A program made the translations under genes and the position numbers. The notes beneath the pieces are model-generated. The model did not search any database and was not told where the DNA came from. It saw only the letters and a program-made list of their open reading frames with translations. A stretch of 64,000 nt of DNA from Pontibacillus chungwhensis (GTDB lineage: Bacteria; Bacillota; Bacilli; Bacillales; BH030062): NCBI RefSeq assembly GCF_030166655.1, contig NZ_CP126446.1, positions 248,001 through 312,000 of the forward strand. Reading direction: 5' to 3'. This document shows, one piece after another, positions 19,178 through 32,835 of the stretch; within the stretch, counting starts at the first letter, position 1; each line of letters opens with the position of its first letter.

Positions 19178-19272
19178 CTATAGAAATACCAGCACTGATT
19201 AAGCATCTTTATTTGATATGAGTTTTTTTCCTGGTATGCTTTCATCAGTTGTCGCTGTAACCAACTCGGCAT
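19159..19272 (-). CDS. cmpA: Cortex morphogenetic protein CmpA
   Basis: 37 residues, beginning MPSWLQRQLMKAYQ and ending NQCWYFYRKKHCS, a pattern I recognise from the 37-residue CmpA family. CmpA is a sporulation quality-control peptide that, with the ClpXP protease, removes SpoIVA from cells that build the envelope wrongly. AGGTGGTG lies seven bases before the ATG. The gene lies antisense between tex and the SprT-like gene. Longer in-frame extensions (to 19404) would overlap the SprT start and lack the family's N-terminus. Confidence 0.9.
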   Translation of the reverse strand: MPSWLQRQLMKAYQEKNSYQIKMLNQCWYFYRKKHCS

Positions 19273-19385
19273 ATGGGACACCACCTTTCTGGTTGTATGT
19301 AAATCGTGTTGCTGTTGAGAAAGGTTTTGCGTTACTTTTATGGTATGCATATAAACGCCCATATGTGATAAAGGAGGGAAAAACG

Positions 19386-19835
19386 ATGGATAAGGAAAAG
19401 ACATTACATGAGTGGGTGGATCAAATCTCGAGAGAATGGTTCAAAAAGCCTTATGTAGATGAGGTCACAATGAACAATCGTCTACGCACAACAGGTGGTC
19501 GTTATTTACCTGCTTACCGGAGGATTGAGCTAAATCCTAAATACCTGAGGGAATTAGGAGAGGAAGAGTTCGAAGGAATTATCAAACATGAATTATGCCA
19601 TTACCACCTTCATATAGAAGGGAAAGGGTATCAACATAGAGATCCAGAGTTTAAAGCATTGTTGAAAGACACGAAGTCACCGAGGTTTTGCAAAGCTCTC
19701 CCTTCTCAATATAAGAAACCCAATCATATTTACCAATGTGAAGATTGTCTAGAGCGTTACAATAGGATAAAGAGGGTGAATACAACCAAATACCGTTGCG
19801 GGAAATGTAAGGGGAAGTTAAAAAAGATAGAATAA
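19386..19835 (+). CDS. SprT-like zinc-dependent protein (YdcK)
   Basis: 149 residues. The zinc protease motif is HELCHYHLH (HExxH), and a C-terminal zinc ribbon has two pairs, CEDC and CGKC. SprT-like proteins resemble the SPRTN domain that digests DNA-protein cross-links, but the bacterial role is unproven. The ATG at 19386 has AAGGAGGGAAAA upstream; earlier in-frame codons would read through cmpA and have no site. Confidence 0.93.
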   Translation: MDKEKTLHEWVDQISREWFKKPYVDEVTMNNRLRTTGGRYLPAYRRIELNPKYLRELGEEEFEGIIKHELCHYHLHIEGKGYQHRDPEFKALLKDTKSPRFCKALPSQYKKPNHIYQCEDCLERYNRIKRVNTTKYRCGKCKGKLKKIE

Positions 19836-19934
19836 TGTATTGACCTTGGACGAGCCACGTGTTAAATTATTATAGCCGTCATCGATACGGCGCATTAACC
19901 GAATCAAATGATTTCATTTTTTTCGAGAATGTAA

Positions 19935-19963
19935 TTGACACTTTTAATAAATTAATGTAATAT
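19935..19963 (+). promoter_or_regulatory. Promoter P1 of the tRNA cluster
   Basis: TTGACA, 17 bases, TAATAT: a near-consensus stable-RNA promoter 155 bases before tRNA-Asn. Confidence 0.75.
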
Positions 19964-20032
19964 ATTAAAAGTCGCAACGGAAAACAAAAAAAGAGATAAA
20001 GTCAAATGAGATTAATTTCTTTAAAAAATTCC

Positions 20033-20061
20033 TTGCAAACAGCAAAAAAACATGATAAAGT
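20033..20061 (+). promoter_or_regulatory. Promoter P2 of the tRNA cluster
   Basis: TTGCAA, 17 bases, TAAAGT. Its spacer ends ACATGA, as does the spacer of the promoter at 20894. Confidence 0.6.
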
Positions 20062-20117
20062 ATTTAATTGTCGGCGAAAGAAAACAAGCCGCAAACAAAA
20101 TACAATTTGATTCCTAT

Positions 20118-20192
20118 TCCAACGTAGCTCAGTGGTAGAGCTATCGGCTGTTAACCGATCGGTCGCAGGTTCGAATCCTGCCGTTGGAGCCA
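20118..20192 (+). tRNA. tRNA-Asn(GTT)
   Basis: 75 nt with encoded CCA. Acceptor TCCAACG/CGTTGGA; anticodon GTT in CTGTTAACC; T arm GCAGG-TTCGAAT-CCTGC. Confidence 0.97.
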
Positions 20193-20194
20193 GT

Positions 20195-20285
20195 GGAGAA
20201 GTACTCAAGTGGCTGAAGAGGCGCCCCTGCTAAGGGTGTAGGTCGCGTAAGCGGCGCGAGGGTTCAAATCCCTCCTTCTCCGCCA
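20195..20285 (+). tRNA. tRNA-Ser(GCT)
   Basis: 91 nt with a long variable arm and encoded CCA. Acceptor GGAGAAG/CTTCTCC; anticodon GCT. Only two bases separate it from tRNA-Asn. Confidence 0.97.
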
Positions 20286-20295
20286 TTTCCTATCT

Positions 20296-20370
20296 GGCCC
20301 GTTGGTCAAGCGGTTAAGACACCGCCCTTTCACGGCGGTAACACGGGTTCGAGTCCCGTACGGGTCACCA
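20296..20370 (+). tRNA. tRNA-Glu(TTC)
   Basis: 75 nt. Acceptor GGCCCGT/ACGGGTC; anticodon TTC in CCTTTCACG; CCA encoded. Confidence 0.97.
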
Positions 20371-20379
20371 TTACATATT

Positions 20380-20456
20380 GGTCCGGTAGTTCAGTTGGTT
20401 AGAATGCCTGCCTGTCACGCAGGAGGTCGCGGGTTCGAGTCCCGTCCGGACCGCCA
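20380..20456 (+). tRNA. tRNA-Asp(GTC), copy 1
   Basis: 77 nt. Acceptor GGTCCGG/CCGGACC; anticodon GTC. Identical to the copy at 26524-26600. Confidence 0.97.
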
Positions 20457-20462
20457 CTTAAT

Positions 20463-20537
20463 TGGCCCATAGCCAAGCGGTAAGGCAACGGTTTTTGGTA
20501 CCGTCATGCGCTGGTTCGAATCCAGCTGGGCCAGCCA
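20463..20537 (+). tRNA. tRNA-Gln(TTG)
   Basis: 75 nt. Acceptor TGGCCCA/TGGGCCA; anticodon TTG in TTTTTGGTA; CCA encoded. Confidence 0.96.
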
Positions 20538-20546
20538 TTATACGAA

Positions 20547-20622
20547 GAGCCATTAGCTCAGTTGGTAGAGCATCTGACTTTTAATCAGAGGGTCGGAGGT
20601 TCGAATCCTCCATGGCTCACCA
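20547..20622 (+). tRNA. tRNA-Lys(TTT)
   Basis: 76 nt. Acceptor GAGCCAT/ATGGCTC; anticodon TTT in ACTTTTAAT; CCA encoded. Confidence 0.97.
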
Positions 20623-20636
20623 TTTATACACACCGT

Positions 20637-20721
20637 GCGGGTGTGGCGGAATTGGCAGACGCGCTAGACTTAGGATCTAGTGTCTCTCGACGTGGGGGTT
20701 CAAGTCCCTCCACCCGCACCA
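20637..20721 (+). tRNA. tRNA-Leu(TAG)
   Basis: 85 nt with a long variable arm. Acceptor GCGGGTG/CACCCGC; anticodon TAG in ACTTAGGAT; CCA encoded. Confidence 0.96.
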
Positions 20722-20775
20722 TCATTATTGCAAGCGATCTTCGCTGTAAAGCGTTAAATAGCTCAAGTTGATTGA

Positions 20776-20862
<87 letters not shown>

Positions 20863-20893
20863 TTGAAGTCACAAAGAAATTTAAAAAAAGTAC

Positions 20894-20922
20894 TTGCATT
20901 AATAAAACAGACATGATACAAT
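20894..20922 (+). promoter_or_regulatory. Promoter of the second tRNA group and probably the rRNA operon
   Basis: TTGCAT, 17 bases, TACAAT; 28 bases before tRNA-Arg. Confidence 0.75.
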
Positions 20923-20949
20923 AAATCTTGTCGCTTCAAAAAAAGACAT

Positions 20950-21026
20950 GCGCCCGTAGCTCAATTGGATAGAGCGTTTGACTACGGATCAAGAGGTTAG
21001 GGGTTCGACTCCTCTCGGGCGCGCCA
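20950..21026 (+). tRNA. tRNA-Arg(ACG)
   Basis: 77 nt. Acceptor GCGCCCG/CGGGCGC; anticodon ACG in GACTACGGA (A34 is normally edited to inosine); CCA encoded. Confidence 0.97.
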
Positions 21027-21032
21027 TTTCAA

Positions 21033-21109
21033 CGGGAAGTAGCTCAGCTTGGTAGAGCACATGGTTTGGGACCATGGGGTCGCAGGTTCGAATCCTGTCT
21101 TCCCGACCA
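21033..21109 (+). tRNA. tRNA-Pro(TGG)
   Basis: 77 nt. Acceptor CGGGAAG/CTTCCCG; anticodon TGG in GTTTGGGAC; CCA encoded. Confidence 0.97.
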
Positions 21110-21125
21110 TCGGAAAACTTGATAT

Positions 21126-21199
21126 GCGGGTGTAGTTTAGTGGTAAAACCTCAGCCTTCCAAGCTGATGTCGTGGGTTCGATTCCCATCACCCGCTCCA
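21126..21199 (+). tRNA. tRNA-Gly(TCC)
   Basis: 74 nt. Acceptor GCGGGTG/CACCCGC; anticodon TCC in CCTTCCAAG; CCA encoded. Confidence 0.97.
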
Positions 21200-21209
21200 T
21201 ATATAACAT

Positions 21210-21286
<77 letters not shown>

Positions 21287-21396
21287 GAGAAACATTTGAT
21301 CTTTGAAAACTGAACGAAACAACATGTATCGTCAATGTCTTTAAATTGATTTTTTAAAGCCAGTAATCATTTATTTTGATGCTAGGCAGACTCACA

Positions 21397-26088
<4,692 letters not shown>

Positions 26089-26273
26089 CAAAAGCGCAAG
26101 CGACCGCCTAGACCCGTACGGATAAGACAGATTTTCGAAAAAGGCTTTAGCCTTTGTAGAAAAGATGACTTATACGCTAGGGTCTGGGAGCTGGAGCTAG
26201 ACGTAAAAACGTAAAAGGCACGATGTCATAATTCTTATCTAGTTTTGAAGGTACTCCTTCAACAAAACAATAG

Positions 26274-26389
26274 TATGGCGGTTTTGGCGAAGAGGTCACA
26301 CCTGTTCCCATGCCGAACACAGAAGTTAAGCTCTTCAGCGCCGATGGTAGTCGGGGTTTCACCCCCGCAAGAGTAGGACGCCGCCATGC
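26274..26389 (+). rRNA. 5S ribosomal RNA
   Basis: About 116 nt. Closing helix TATGGCGG/CCGCCATG; contains CCGAACACAGAAGTTAAG and GAGTAGGACG, typical of Bacillaceae 5S. It follows 23S after about 185 bases. Confidence 0.96.
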
Positions 26390-26410
26390 TTTGTTTATAT
26401 TATTTATCGT

Positions 26411-26487
<77 letters not shown>

Positions 26488-26523
26488 ATTTATATTTGTT
26501 GCTTTTTTGATTAATCAAAAATT

Positions 26524-26600
26524 GGTCCGGTAGTTCAGTTGGTTAGAATGCCTGCCTGTCACGCAGGAGGTCGCGGGTTCGAGTCCCGTCCGGACCGCCA
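26524..26600 (+). tRNA. tRNA-Asp(GTC), copy 2
   Basis: 77 nt, identical base for base to 20380-20456. Confidence 0.97.
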
Positions 26601-26632
26601 TTTTATTTTTGATTACATATGATTGTTTATCC

Positions 26633-26663
26633 AAGCCTTAGGAAAACCTCCTAAGGCTTTTCT
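26633..26663 (+). terminator. Terminator of the rRNA/tRNA operon
   Basis: AAGCCTTAGG pairs with CCTAAGGCTT, followed by TTCT. Confidence 0.85.
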
Positions 26664-26810
26664 AATGCACTTTTTTAACGTAACTAAAGTGCTACCGCCT
26701 CGTAATCTCTTACGGTAATTACGTTTTTTTCTTTTTGCCTTTGTTTTTGCTATGATGGTGGTTAGATACAATTCGATTCGCTAGACTGGAATAGGAAGAA
26801 GGTGTTTCGT

Positions 26811-27269
26811 ATGAGTGAAAGCTATACGATCGATACACACTCAGCTGAAGAAACAAAAAAGGTTGCTGAACGCCTGGGTGCCCTTTTGGAACCAAATGAC
26901 CTTCTCACGCTTGAAGGAGACCTTGGTGCCGGAAAGACCACTTTCACAAAAGGACTTGGTACTGGTCTTGGGGTGACTCGTACGATTAGTAGTCCAACCT
27001 TTACGATTGTTAAAGAATACGAAGGCCGGATGCCTCTTTATCACTTAGATGTATACAGACTAGAGGATAGTGATGAAGACATCGGTTTTGATGAATATTT
27101 CGATGGAGGAGGCGTTTGTGTTGTAGAGTGGGCTCAGTTTATTGAAGACTATCTACCTGACAATAGGTTAGATATAGAACTCTTTTATAACAATGAAGAC
27201 GAACGCTCTATCCATTTAAAGCCTCGTGGAGAACGATATGAACGAATATGTAAGGAGTTAGTCAAATGA
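26811..27269 (+). CDS. tsaE: tRNA threonylcarbamoyladenosine ATPase TsaE
   Basis: 152 residues, P-loop GDLGAGKTT at 36-44. It powers the TsaBD complex that installs t6A37 on ANN-reading tRNAs. The ATG at 26811 has AAGAAGG eight bases upstream; an in-frame GTG at 26802 overlaps that site. It overlaps tsaB by four bases (ATGA). B. subtilis has thiL just before this gene, but here there is none. Confidence 0.95.
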   Translation: MSESYTIDTHSAEETKKVAERLGALLEPNDLLTLEGDLGAGKTTFTKGLGTGLGVTRTISSPTFTIVKEYEGRMPLYHLDVYRLEDSDEDIGFDEYFDGGGVCVVEWAQFIEDYLPDNRLDIELFYNNEDERSIHLKPRGERYERICKELVK

Positions 27270-27976
27270 ATGTGTTAGCTATCGATACATCGAATCAACC
27301 CATGACGATCGCCGTCATGCAAGATGAACAGCTTATAGCCGAGTACACAACAGATATAAAGAAAAATCATTCAGTGCAGCTCATGCCAGCTATCAACCAA
27401 ATGTTAGTGGACTGTAAGATGACCCCGCAAGATCTGAATCTGATTGCCGTGGGGCATGGGCCAGGATCCTTCACGGGAGTTCGTATTGGACTTACAACAG
27501 CTAAAACGTTAGCCTGGTCGTTATCTATTCCGATTGTAGCTGTCTCTAGCCTAGAGGTCTTAGCTTACAATGGAATCTTATTTAATGGTCTTGTGTGTCC
27601 TTTCTTTGATGCTAGAAGGGGACAAGTTTATACGGGGCTGTATCAAGCTGAGGGGTTCGAGGAAATGGCTCCTGTGAAAGATGAAGTCAACATTCTTCTC
27701 ACAGATTGGCTGGAAGAGCTTCGTGCGTCAGGGGAACCTATTTTATTTATTAGTTCACAGCTTTCGATCCATCAAGAGAAGATTCGAGAAGTATTAGGAG
27801 AACAGGCTGTTTTCTCTTCCTTGCCTGTTCATTTACCAAGTGCAGGAATGTTGGCTCATATCGCTCTGAAGAAGGAGACGACGCCTATTCATGCCTTAAC
27901 CCCAAATTATCTTCGTTTAGCAGAAGCTGAGTCCAAATGGCTTGAGAGCCAAAAGGGGCATCAGCCAAGTGACTAA
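27266..27976 (+). CDS. tsaB: t6A dimerisation protein TsaB
   Basis: 236 residues, ASKHA fold, with AIDTSNQPMTIAV at the N-terminus and GHGPGSFTGVRIGL. It forms a heterodimer with TsaD. Overlaps of four bases upstream and eight downstream indicate one operon: tsaE-tsaB-rimI-tsaD. Confidence 0.95.
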   Translation: MNVLAIDTSNQPMTIAVMQDEQLIAEYTTDIKKNHSVQLMPAINQMLVDCKMTPQDLNLIAVGHGPGSFTGVRIGLTTAKTLAWSLSIPIVAVSSLEVLAYNGILFNGLVCPFFDARRGQVYTGLYQAEGFEEMAPVKDEVNILLTDWLEELRASGEPILFISSQLSIHQEKIREVLGEQAVFSSLPVHLPSAGMLAHIALKKETTPIHALTPNYLRLAEAESKWLESQKGHQPSD

Positions 27977-28415
27977 AGTGATTGTTCGTCAAATGACTGA
28001 AGAAGATATCGATACGGTTCTTGAATTAGAGAAAGCGTGCTTTGCCACTCCTTGGACTCGTGATGCGTTTGAGCATGAGCTTCAGGATAATCCATACGCT
28101 ACGTATTTCGTGCTAGAATTCGATGGCGAACTCGTTGGCTATTGTGGCTTGTGGGTTATTATAGATGAAGCTCATATTACGAATATTGCGATCTTGCCTG
28201 AATACAGAGGGAAAAAGTTAGGGGAATCCTTGTTTCAGGTTGTCATGGAAAAGGCGCGTTTAGTTGGAGCCATGCAGCTTTCTCTCGAGGTAAGAGTTTC
28301 GAATATCGTGGCTCAACGATTGTACCGTAAGTTTGGTCTTGTCCCTGGAGGGATTCGGAAAAATTATTATACAGATAATCAAGAGGATGCTGTAGTTATG
28401 TGGGTGAAATTATAA
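27969..28415 (+). CDS. rimI: Ribosomal protein S18-alanine N-acetyltransferase RimI
   Basis: 148 residues, GNAT fold. The acetyl-CoA loop is [13 protein letters not shown]. RimI acetylates the N-terminus of S18 in E. coli; the Bacillus target is assumed. GTG 27969 has AAAAGGGG eight bases upstream; an earlier in-frame ATG lies well inside tsaB. Confidence 0.93.
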   Translation: MTKVIVRQMTEEDIDTVLELEKACFATPWTRDAFEHELQDNPYATYFVLEFDGELVGYCGLWVIIDEAHITNIAILPEYRGKKLGESLFQVVMEKARLVGAMQLSLEVRVSNIVAQRLYRKFGLVPGGIRKNYYTDNQEDAVVMWVKL

Positions 28416-29449
28416 TGGATCAATACATTTTAGGAATTGAGACAAGCTGTGATGAGACAGCTGTGGCGATTGTGAAGAATGGGACTGAGCTGATTGCTAA
28501 TGTCGTTGCTTCCCAAATTGAGAGTCATAAGCGCTTTGGTGGTGTTGTGCCTGAAATTGCATCTCGTCACCACGTAGAACAAGTGACCCTTGTATTAGAA
28601 GAGGCTCTGGAGAAAGCCGATATGCGTATGGAAGACATCGACGCGATTGCCGTTACAGAAGGACCTGGCTTAGTCGGTGCTTTATTAGTGGGTGTAAACG
28701 CAGCTAAGGCGTTAGCCTTTGCGTATCAAAAGCCTCTTGTTGGGGTTCAGCATATCGCAGGTCATATCTATGCGAATCGTCTTATGAAAGAGTTTCAGTT
28801 TCCGCTCCTTTCTTTAGTTGTTTCAGGCGGACATACTGAACTTATTCTAATGAAAGAACATGGGTCGTTTGAAGTCATTGGAGAAACACGGGATGATGCT
28901 GCAGGGGAGGCCTATGATAAAGTAGCCCGAACGCTAAAGCTACCTTATCCAGGAGGACCTCATATTGACCGACTCGCACACGAGGGAGAAGTGACGATCG
29001 ACTTCCCACGTGCTTGGCTTGAGAACGATTCTTTTGACTTTAGCTTCAGTGGACTCAAGTCATCGGTTATTAACACGTTGCACAATGCGAAACAAAAGGG
29101 AATAGAACTAAAGCAAGAAGATATTGCTGCAAGCTTTCAGGAAAGCGTCGTTGATGTGTTATCCACAAAAGCCTATAAAGCAGCTAAGCAATATGGTGTG
29201 AAGCAAGTTATTGTGGCTGGCGGAGTTGCTGCCAATAAAGGACTGCGTGCTCGCCTTGAAGAGAAGTTTGGCGAGGAGGAAGAACTGGAATTGTTAATTC
29301 CGCCTCTTCACTTATGTACCGATAATGCAGCTATGATCGCCGCTGCCGGAACGGTTGCTTTTAATCAAGGTCACCGCGCCGGATGGGATTTAAACGGCAA
29401 TCCATCTTTATCGTTAGAGCGATATGCGAAACGTTCTATTACAAAGTAA
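28415..29449 (+). CDS. tsaD: tRNA N6-threonylcarbamoyltransferase TsaD (Gcp)
   Basis: 344 residues. The ASKHA-fold catalytic subunit of t6A synthesis; iron/zinc ligands lie in [10 protein letters not shown], with further conserved stretches SGGHTELI and [11 protein letters not shown]. The start overlaps the rimI stop by one base (TAATG). A DnaA-box cluster follows its terminator. Confidence 0.96.
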   Translation: MDQYILGIETSCDETAVAIVKNGTELIANVVASQIESHKRFGGVVPEIASRHHVEQVTLVLEEALEKADMRMEDIDAIAVTEGPGLVGALLVGVNAAKALAFAYQKPLVGVQHIAGHIYANRLMKEFQFPLLSLVVSGGHTELILMKEHGSFEVIGETRDDAAGEAYDKVARTLKLPYPGGPHIDRLAHEGEVTIDFPRAWLENDSFDFSFSGLKSSVINTLHNAKQKGIELKQEDIAASFQESVVDVLSTKAYKAAKQYGVKQVIVAGGVAANKGLRARLEEKFGEEEELELLIPPLHLCTDNAAMIAAAGTVAFNQGHRAGWDLNGNPSLSLERYAKRSITK

Positions 29450-29459
29450 TACACAAGGT

Positions 29460-29490
29460 AAAAGCGAAACCAAGTATCGGTTTCGCTTTT
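29460..29490 (+). terminator. Terminator of the tsa operon
   Basis: AAAAGCGAAACC pairs perfectly with GGTTTCGCTTTT across a seven-base loop. Confidence 0.9.
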
Positions 29491-29523
29491 GTTGTGGAGA
29501 AAAGGTCTGAAAGTTTAAATAAA

Positions 29524-29701
29524 TGTGCATAAGTAAACGTTTTCCACAGGTTAAAAACAAGCTGTGCATAAAATTTGTAGAACGCTGTCATAGTAAATAT
29601 TGGTATGTGCATAACAACTGTGGATAACTCGTTGTAATTCTGTGGATTATGTGTATAAATCTGTGAAAAACTGTATTTGTAAGGAAAAAGGCTGTGGATA
29701 T
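29524..29701. promoter_or_regulatory. DnaA-box cluster
   Basis: Nine-mers matching or close to the DnaA box (TTATCCACA, reverse TGTGGATAA) lie at 29524 (TGTGCATAA), 29540 (TTTTCCACA), 29563 (TGTGCATAA), 29606 (TGTGCATAA), 29619 (TGTGGATAA, perfect), 29641 (TGTGGATTA), 29650 (TGTGTATAA), 29662 (TGTGAAAAA) and 29693 (TGTGGATAT), almost all in one orientation. In B. subtilis a DnaA-binding cluster lies near gcp (tsaD) and restrains initiation at oriC; this appears to be its counterpart. Confidence 0.8.
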
Positions 29702-29751
29702 AAATGGGGATAGTCGCGTGATTCGACAAATGGTATGAAAGCGCTCCAAAA

Positions 29752-29780
29752 AGAGAGGATATCCTGTGGATATCCTCTCT
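29752..29780 (-). terminator. Terminator of the ABC-F gene
   Basis: A 13-bp perfect stem, AGAGAGGATATCC/GGATATCCTCTCT, with a three-base loop; on the minus strand it is followed by TTTTTGG. The loop region also reads TGTGGATAT, a further DnaA-box-like word. Confidence 0.9.
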
Positions 29781-29783
29781 TAG

Positions 29784-31718
29784 TTATTCTTCATCATGGA
29801 GTTGTTCCCATTCTTCCATTAACGATTCAATCTTTGATTTTGAGTTCGAATTGGATTCAGTTAGTTCGAGTGATTTCTCATGATCCTGATAGATCTCTGG
29901 TTCGCAGAGTAAGGCATCATTTTGTTCAATCACTTCTTCTAATTCTACGATTTCTTGTTCAATTTCCTCAATTCGGCGTTTGCGCTTTCTGGCTTCTCGC
30001 TGTTCAGCCTTATTCTGTTGGAATTGATTCTTAGAGTCTTTAGCTTCTTTCTCTTGTGTAGGGTTTTGCTGTGCTTCATATTCAGCGATGTCCCTGGCTT
30101 CTTGCTTTTTATCTAAATAGTAATCGTAGTCTCCAAGGTAAAGCTTTGTATCTGTTCCGTTTAGCTCTAACACTTGTGTAGCGATACGGTTAATAAAGTA
30201 ACGGTCGTGGGAGACAAATAGAATCGTTCCTGGGTAATCCATTAGAGCCGCTTCAAGCACTTCTTTACTATCTAAATCTAAGTGGTTCGTTGGCTCATCC
30301 AATACAAGGAAGTTTGATTTCTCAAGCATCAACTTCGCCAGTGCGATTCTCGCTTTTTCTCCGCCACTTAATGAGTTAACGGTCTTTAAAACGTCGTCTC
30401 CTGTGAAGAGGAAGTTTCCAAGCACGGTACGGATATCCTTCTCATCCATTAACGGGTATTCATCCCATAGTTCATGAAGGACAGTCTTGGTAGAATTGAG
30501 CTGCGCCTGTTCCTGGTCATAATAGCCAATCTGCAAGTTCGTTCCGTATTGAATCGTACCACCTGTAGGGGAGAACTTCTCAATAATGTTCTTTAGAAGC
30601 GTTGTTTTACCAACACCGTTTGGTCCGACAAGGGCAAGACGCTCTGTCCGGTTTACGTCAAAGGATACATGTTCAAAGACAGGCTTTTGACTTTCCTCGT
30701 ATTGGAAAGAAAGGTCACGGACTTTCAATACATCATTACCGCTTCTTCTGTTGATGTCGAAGGAGAACTTAGCTGACTTTTGATCGCCTTTAGGCTTATC
30801 CACCTTTTCCATCTTCTCGAGTTGTTTCTGTTTGCTTTGGGCTCGTTTGCTTGTGGAAGCTCGGGCCATATTTTTTTGGATGAAATCTTCCATCCGTTTC
30901 ATTTCCGTTTGTTGTTTCTCAAACTGTTTCAGATCGCGTTCATAATTGGCAGCTTTCGCATCAAGGTACTTGCTGTAGTTGCCGTGGAATTTCTCAGAAG
31001 ATTGATAGGAGATCTCATACACGACATTGACCACTTTATCAAGGAAGTAGCGGTCGTGGGAGACGATGACAACGGCACCTGGATAGCCCTGCAAATACTG
31101 CTCTAACCAATTCAACGTATCGATGTCTAAGTGGTTCGTTGGCTCGTCCAGCACGAGGATATCAGGTTTTGATAGTAAGAGTTTACCTAACGCAAGCCTT
31201 GTCTTCTGACCACCACTAAGCGTTGCGATTGGTGTGGATAAATCGAAATCTCCAAAGTTCAGCCCATTCAGGACAGCTTTTACGTCAGCCTCATATCGGT
31301 AGCCTCCGTCCGTTTTAAATCGGAGCTGGAGTTCGTCATAGTCTTTTAAAAGCTTCTGGTATTGTTCATGATCATTGATCAAATCTGGATTCGCCATTTG
31401 TTCTTCCATTTGGCGGAGCTGTTTCTCCATGGCTTTCAGATGATCGAACACGGCGATCATTTCATCCCATATGCTTTTGTCGGATTCGAGTCCGGTGTGC
31501 TGCTCTAAATACCCCAGTGTTGCTTCTTTCGGTTTATGGAGCTCACCTTCTTCATATGAAAGCTCTCCTGCCATAATTTTGAGCAAGGTCGATTTTCCTG
31601 CTCCATTACGGCCAACAATGGCAATTCTGTCATTGGTGTGTACTTCTAATTTAATATTCGATAGAATAAGATCAGCGCCGAAGCGTTTTGTAATATTATT
31701 CATTTGCATAAGAATCAT
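29784..31718 (-). CDS. ydiF: ABC-F family ATPase (YdiF-like)
   Basis: 644 residues with two ABC domains and no membrane segments. Walker A motifs are GRNGAGKST (first) and GPNGVGKTT (second), signatures LSGGQK and LSGGEKARIALAK, Walker B LVLDEPTNHLD twice. The charged inter-domain linker (about 240-320) and the charged coiled C-terminus (about 545-640) are typical of ABC-F translation factors, which act on the ribosomal E site. GAGGTG lies seven bases before the ATG. It is convergent with the tsa operon, as ydiF is not always; the family is certain, its exact ribosomal role is not. Confidence 0.94.
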   Translation of the reverse strand: MILMQMNNITKRFGADLILSNIKLEVHTNDRIAIVGRNGAGKSTLLKIMAGELSYEEGELHKPKEATLGYLEQHTGLESDKSIWDEMIAVFDHLKAMEKQLRQMEEQMANPDLINDHEQYQKLLKDYDELQLRFKTDGGYRYEADVKAVLNGLNFGDFDLSTPIATLSGGQKTRLALGKLLLSKPDILVLDEPTNHLDIDTLNWLEQYLQGYPGAVVIVSHDRYFLDKVVNVVYEISYQSSEKFHGNYSKYLDAKAANYERDLKQFEKQQTEMKRMEDFIQKNMARASTSKRAQSKQKQLEKMEKVDKPKGDQKSAKFSFDINRRSGNDVLKVRDLSFQYEESQKPVFEHVSFDVNRTERLALVGPNGVGKTTLLKNIIEKFSPTGGTIQYGTNLQIGYYDQEQAQLNSTKTVLHELWDEYPLMDEKDIRTVLGNFLFTGDDVLKTVNSLSGGEKARIALAKLMLEKSNFLVLDEPTNHLDLDSKEVLEAALMDYPGTILFVSHDRYFINRIATQVLELNGTDTKLYLGDYDYYLDKKQEARDIAEYEAQQNPTQEKEAKDSKNQFQQNKAEQREARKRKRRIEEIEQEIVELEEVIEQNDALLCEPEIYQDHEKSLELTESNSNSKSKIESLMEEWEQLHDEE

Positions 31719-32015
31719 GATCGTTCACCTCAATGAGTTAAGTGTATCTTACGGAACGCGTGTGAAGCAAGGTTCGTACGTTGAGGGGATAAGGGTTATT
31801 GGTTGTGGTCGGGATGTTTGTGAAATTAGAAACATTTCTTTACAATTAATAAGGACAATCCATCAGAGAAACAAGAAATAAAATACGCGAGATTTTTATA
31901 ACAAGGATGATTCCACATGATCCTGCAGTAGTGGTTATAGAAAATGGAAGCGTTAACGGTGTGGCCTATATGGAATAGCTACACTTGTTACGGTATGAAA
32001 TGAGGGGGATAAGAG
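31719..32015. other. Divergent intergenic region between ydiF and rex
   Basis: About 297 bases without a recognisable gene; B. subtilis has moaC here. A partial Rex-like half-site, TTGTGAAA (31818-31825), followed 18 bases on by TTTACAA, is seen, but it is not a convincing operator. A 24-codon open stretch at 31907-31978 has no ribosome site. Confidence 0.5.
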
Positions 32016-32693
32016 ATGGAGCTAGACCAGGCAAAAATACCACAAGCGACAGCTAAGCGACTGCCCTTATATTATCGCTTTATTAATAACCTTCACAGTC
32101 AAGGTAAACAAAGAGTATCATCTAAAGAGTTGAGTGAAGCCGTTAAGGTTGATTCGGCTACTATTCGCCGTGACTTTTCGTACTTCGGGGCATTAGGGAA
32201 GAAAGGATACGGCTATAATGTGAACTACTTACTTACATTCTTCCGTAAGACCCTGGACCAAGACGAGGTGACACGAGTCGCCTTAATTGGTGTTGGGAAT
32301 TTAGGGACCGCCTTTTTACATTATAATTTCACTAAGAACAACAATACAAAGATTGAGATGGCTTTTGATGCGCAGGAAGAGAAAGTCGGGAACGATATAG
32401 GTGGTGTACCGGTCTACCATATTGATCAACTAGAAGAGCACCTCTCAGATGGGATCTCTGTTGCGATCTTAACTGTTCCGGCCAACGAAGCCCAAAGAAT
32501 TGCTGATCGCCTTGTTGAGGCGGGGATCATTGGTGTCTTAAACTTCACACCAGCGCGTATATCCGTTCCAGAGGGAATACGTGTCCACCACATAGATCTG
32601 GCTGTAGAGTTGCAGGCACTAGCATACTTTCTAAAACATTATCCTCTCGATCATGAAGAGGCATCAGAAGAGGAACCAAAAGGGGCTGAATAA
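32016..32693 (+). CDS. rex: Redox-sensing transcriptional repressor Rex
   Basis: 225 residues. The N-terminal winged helix (about 1-80, with [25 protein letters not shown]) is followed by a Rossmann domain with GVGNLG at 92-97. Rex leaves its operators when NADH rises, switching on fermentative and respiratory genes. Clear operators of its class are present before adhE at 57950 and 58285 in this window. ATG has GAGGGGGAT upstream. Confidence 0.97.
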   Translation: MELDQAKIPQATAKRLPLYYRFINNLHSQGKQRVSSKELSEAVKVDSATIRRDFSYFGALGKKGYGYNVNYLLTFFRKTLDQDEVTRVALIGVGNLGTAFLHYNFTKNNNTKIEMAFDAQEEKVGNDIGGVPVYHIDQLEEHLSDGISVAILTVPANEAQRIADRLVEAGIIGVLNFTPARISVPEGIRVHHIDLAVELQALAYFLKHYPLDHEEASEEEPKGAE

Positions 32694-32705
32694 GCCTCTT
32701 TTTTT
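32681..32705 (+). terminator. rex terminator overlapping its stop codon
   Basis: AGGGGCTgaatAAGCCTCT with one G-T pair, followed by seven T; the TAA lies in the loop. Confidence 0.75.
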
Positions 32706-32835
32706 GTGCTTGTTTTCCTATTTAATTGTAGTCTGCTTTCAATAAGGTCGAATTGGTTTTGAGGATCGGGATATGTGATATAGTAGAAAATAGTTCGAAC
32801 ATCGAAAGAATCTGAAATGAAAGAAGGGACGCAGC

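Noticed and set aside
31818-31842. Possible Rex autoregulatory site before rex
   Set aside because: Only one half-site (TTGTGAAA) is good; the partner TTTACAA is wrongly spaced and changed.
31907-31978. 24-codon open stretch before rex
   Set aside because: No ribosome site, and a stop lies close upstream; too short to support.
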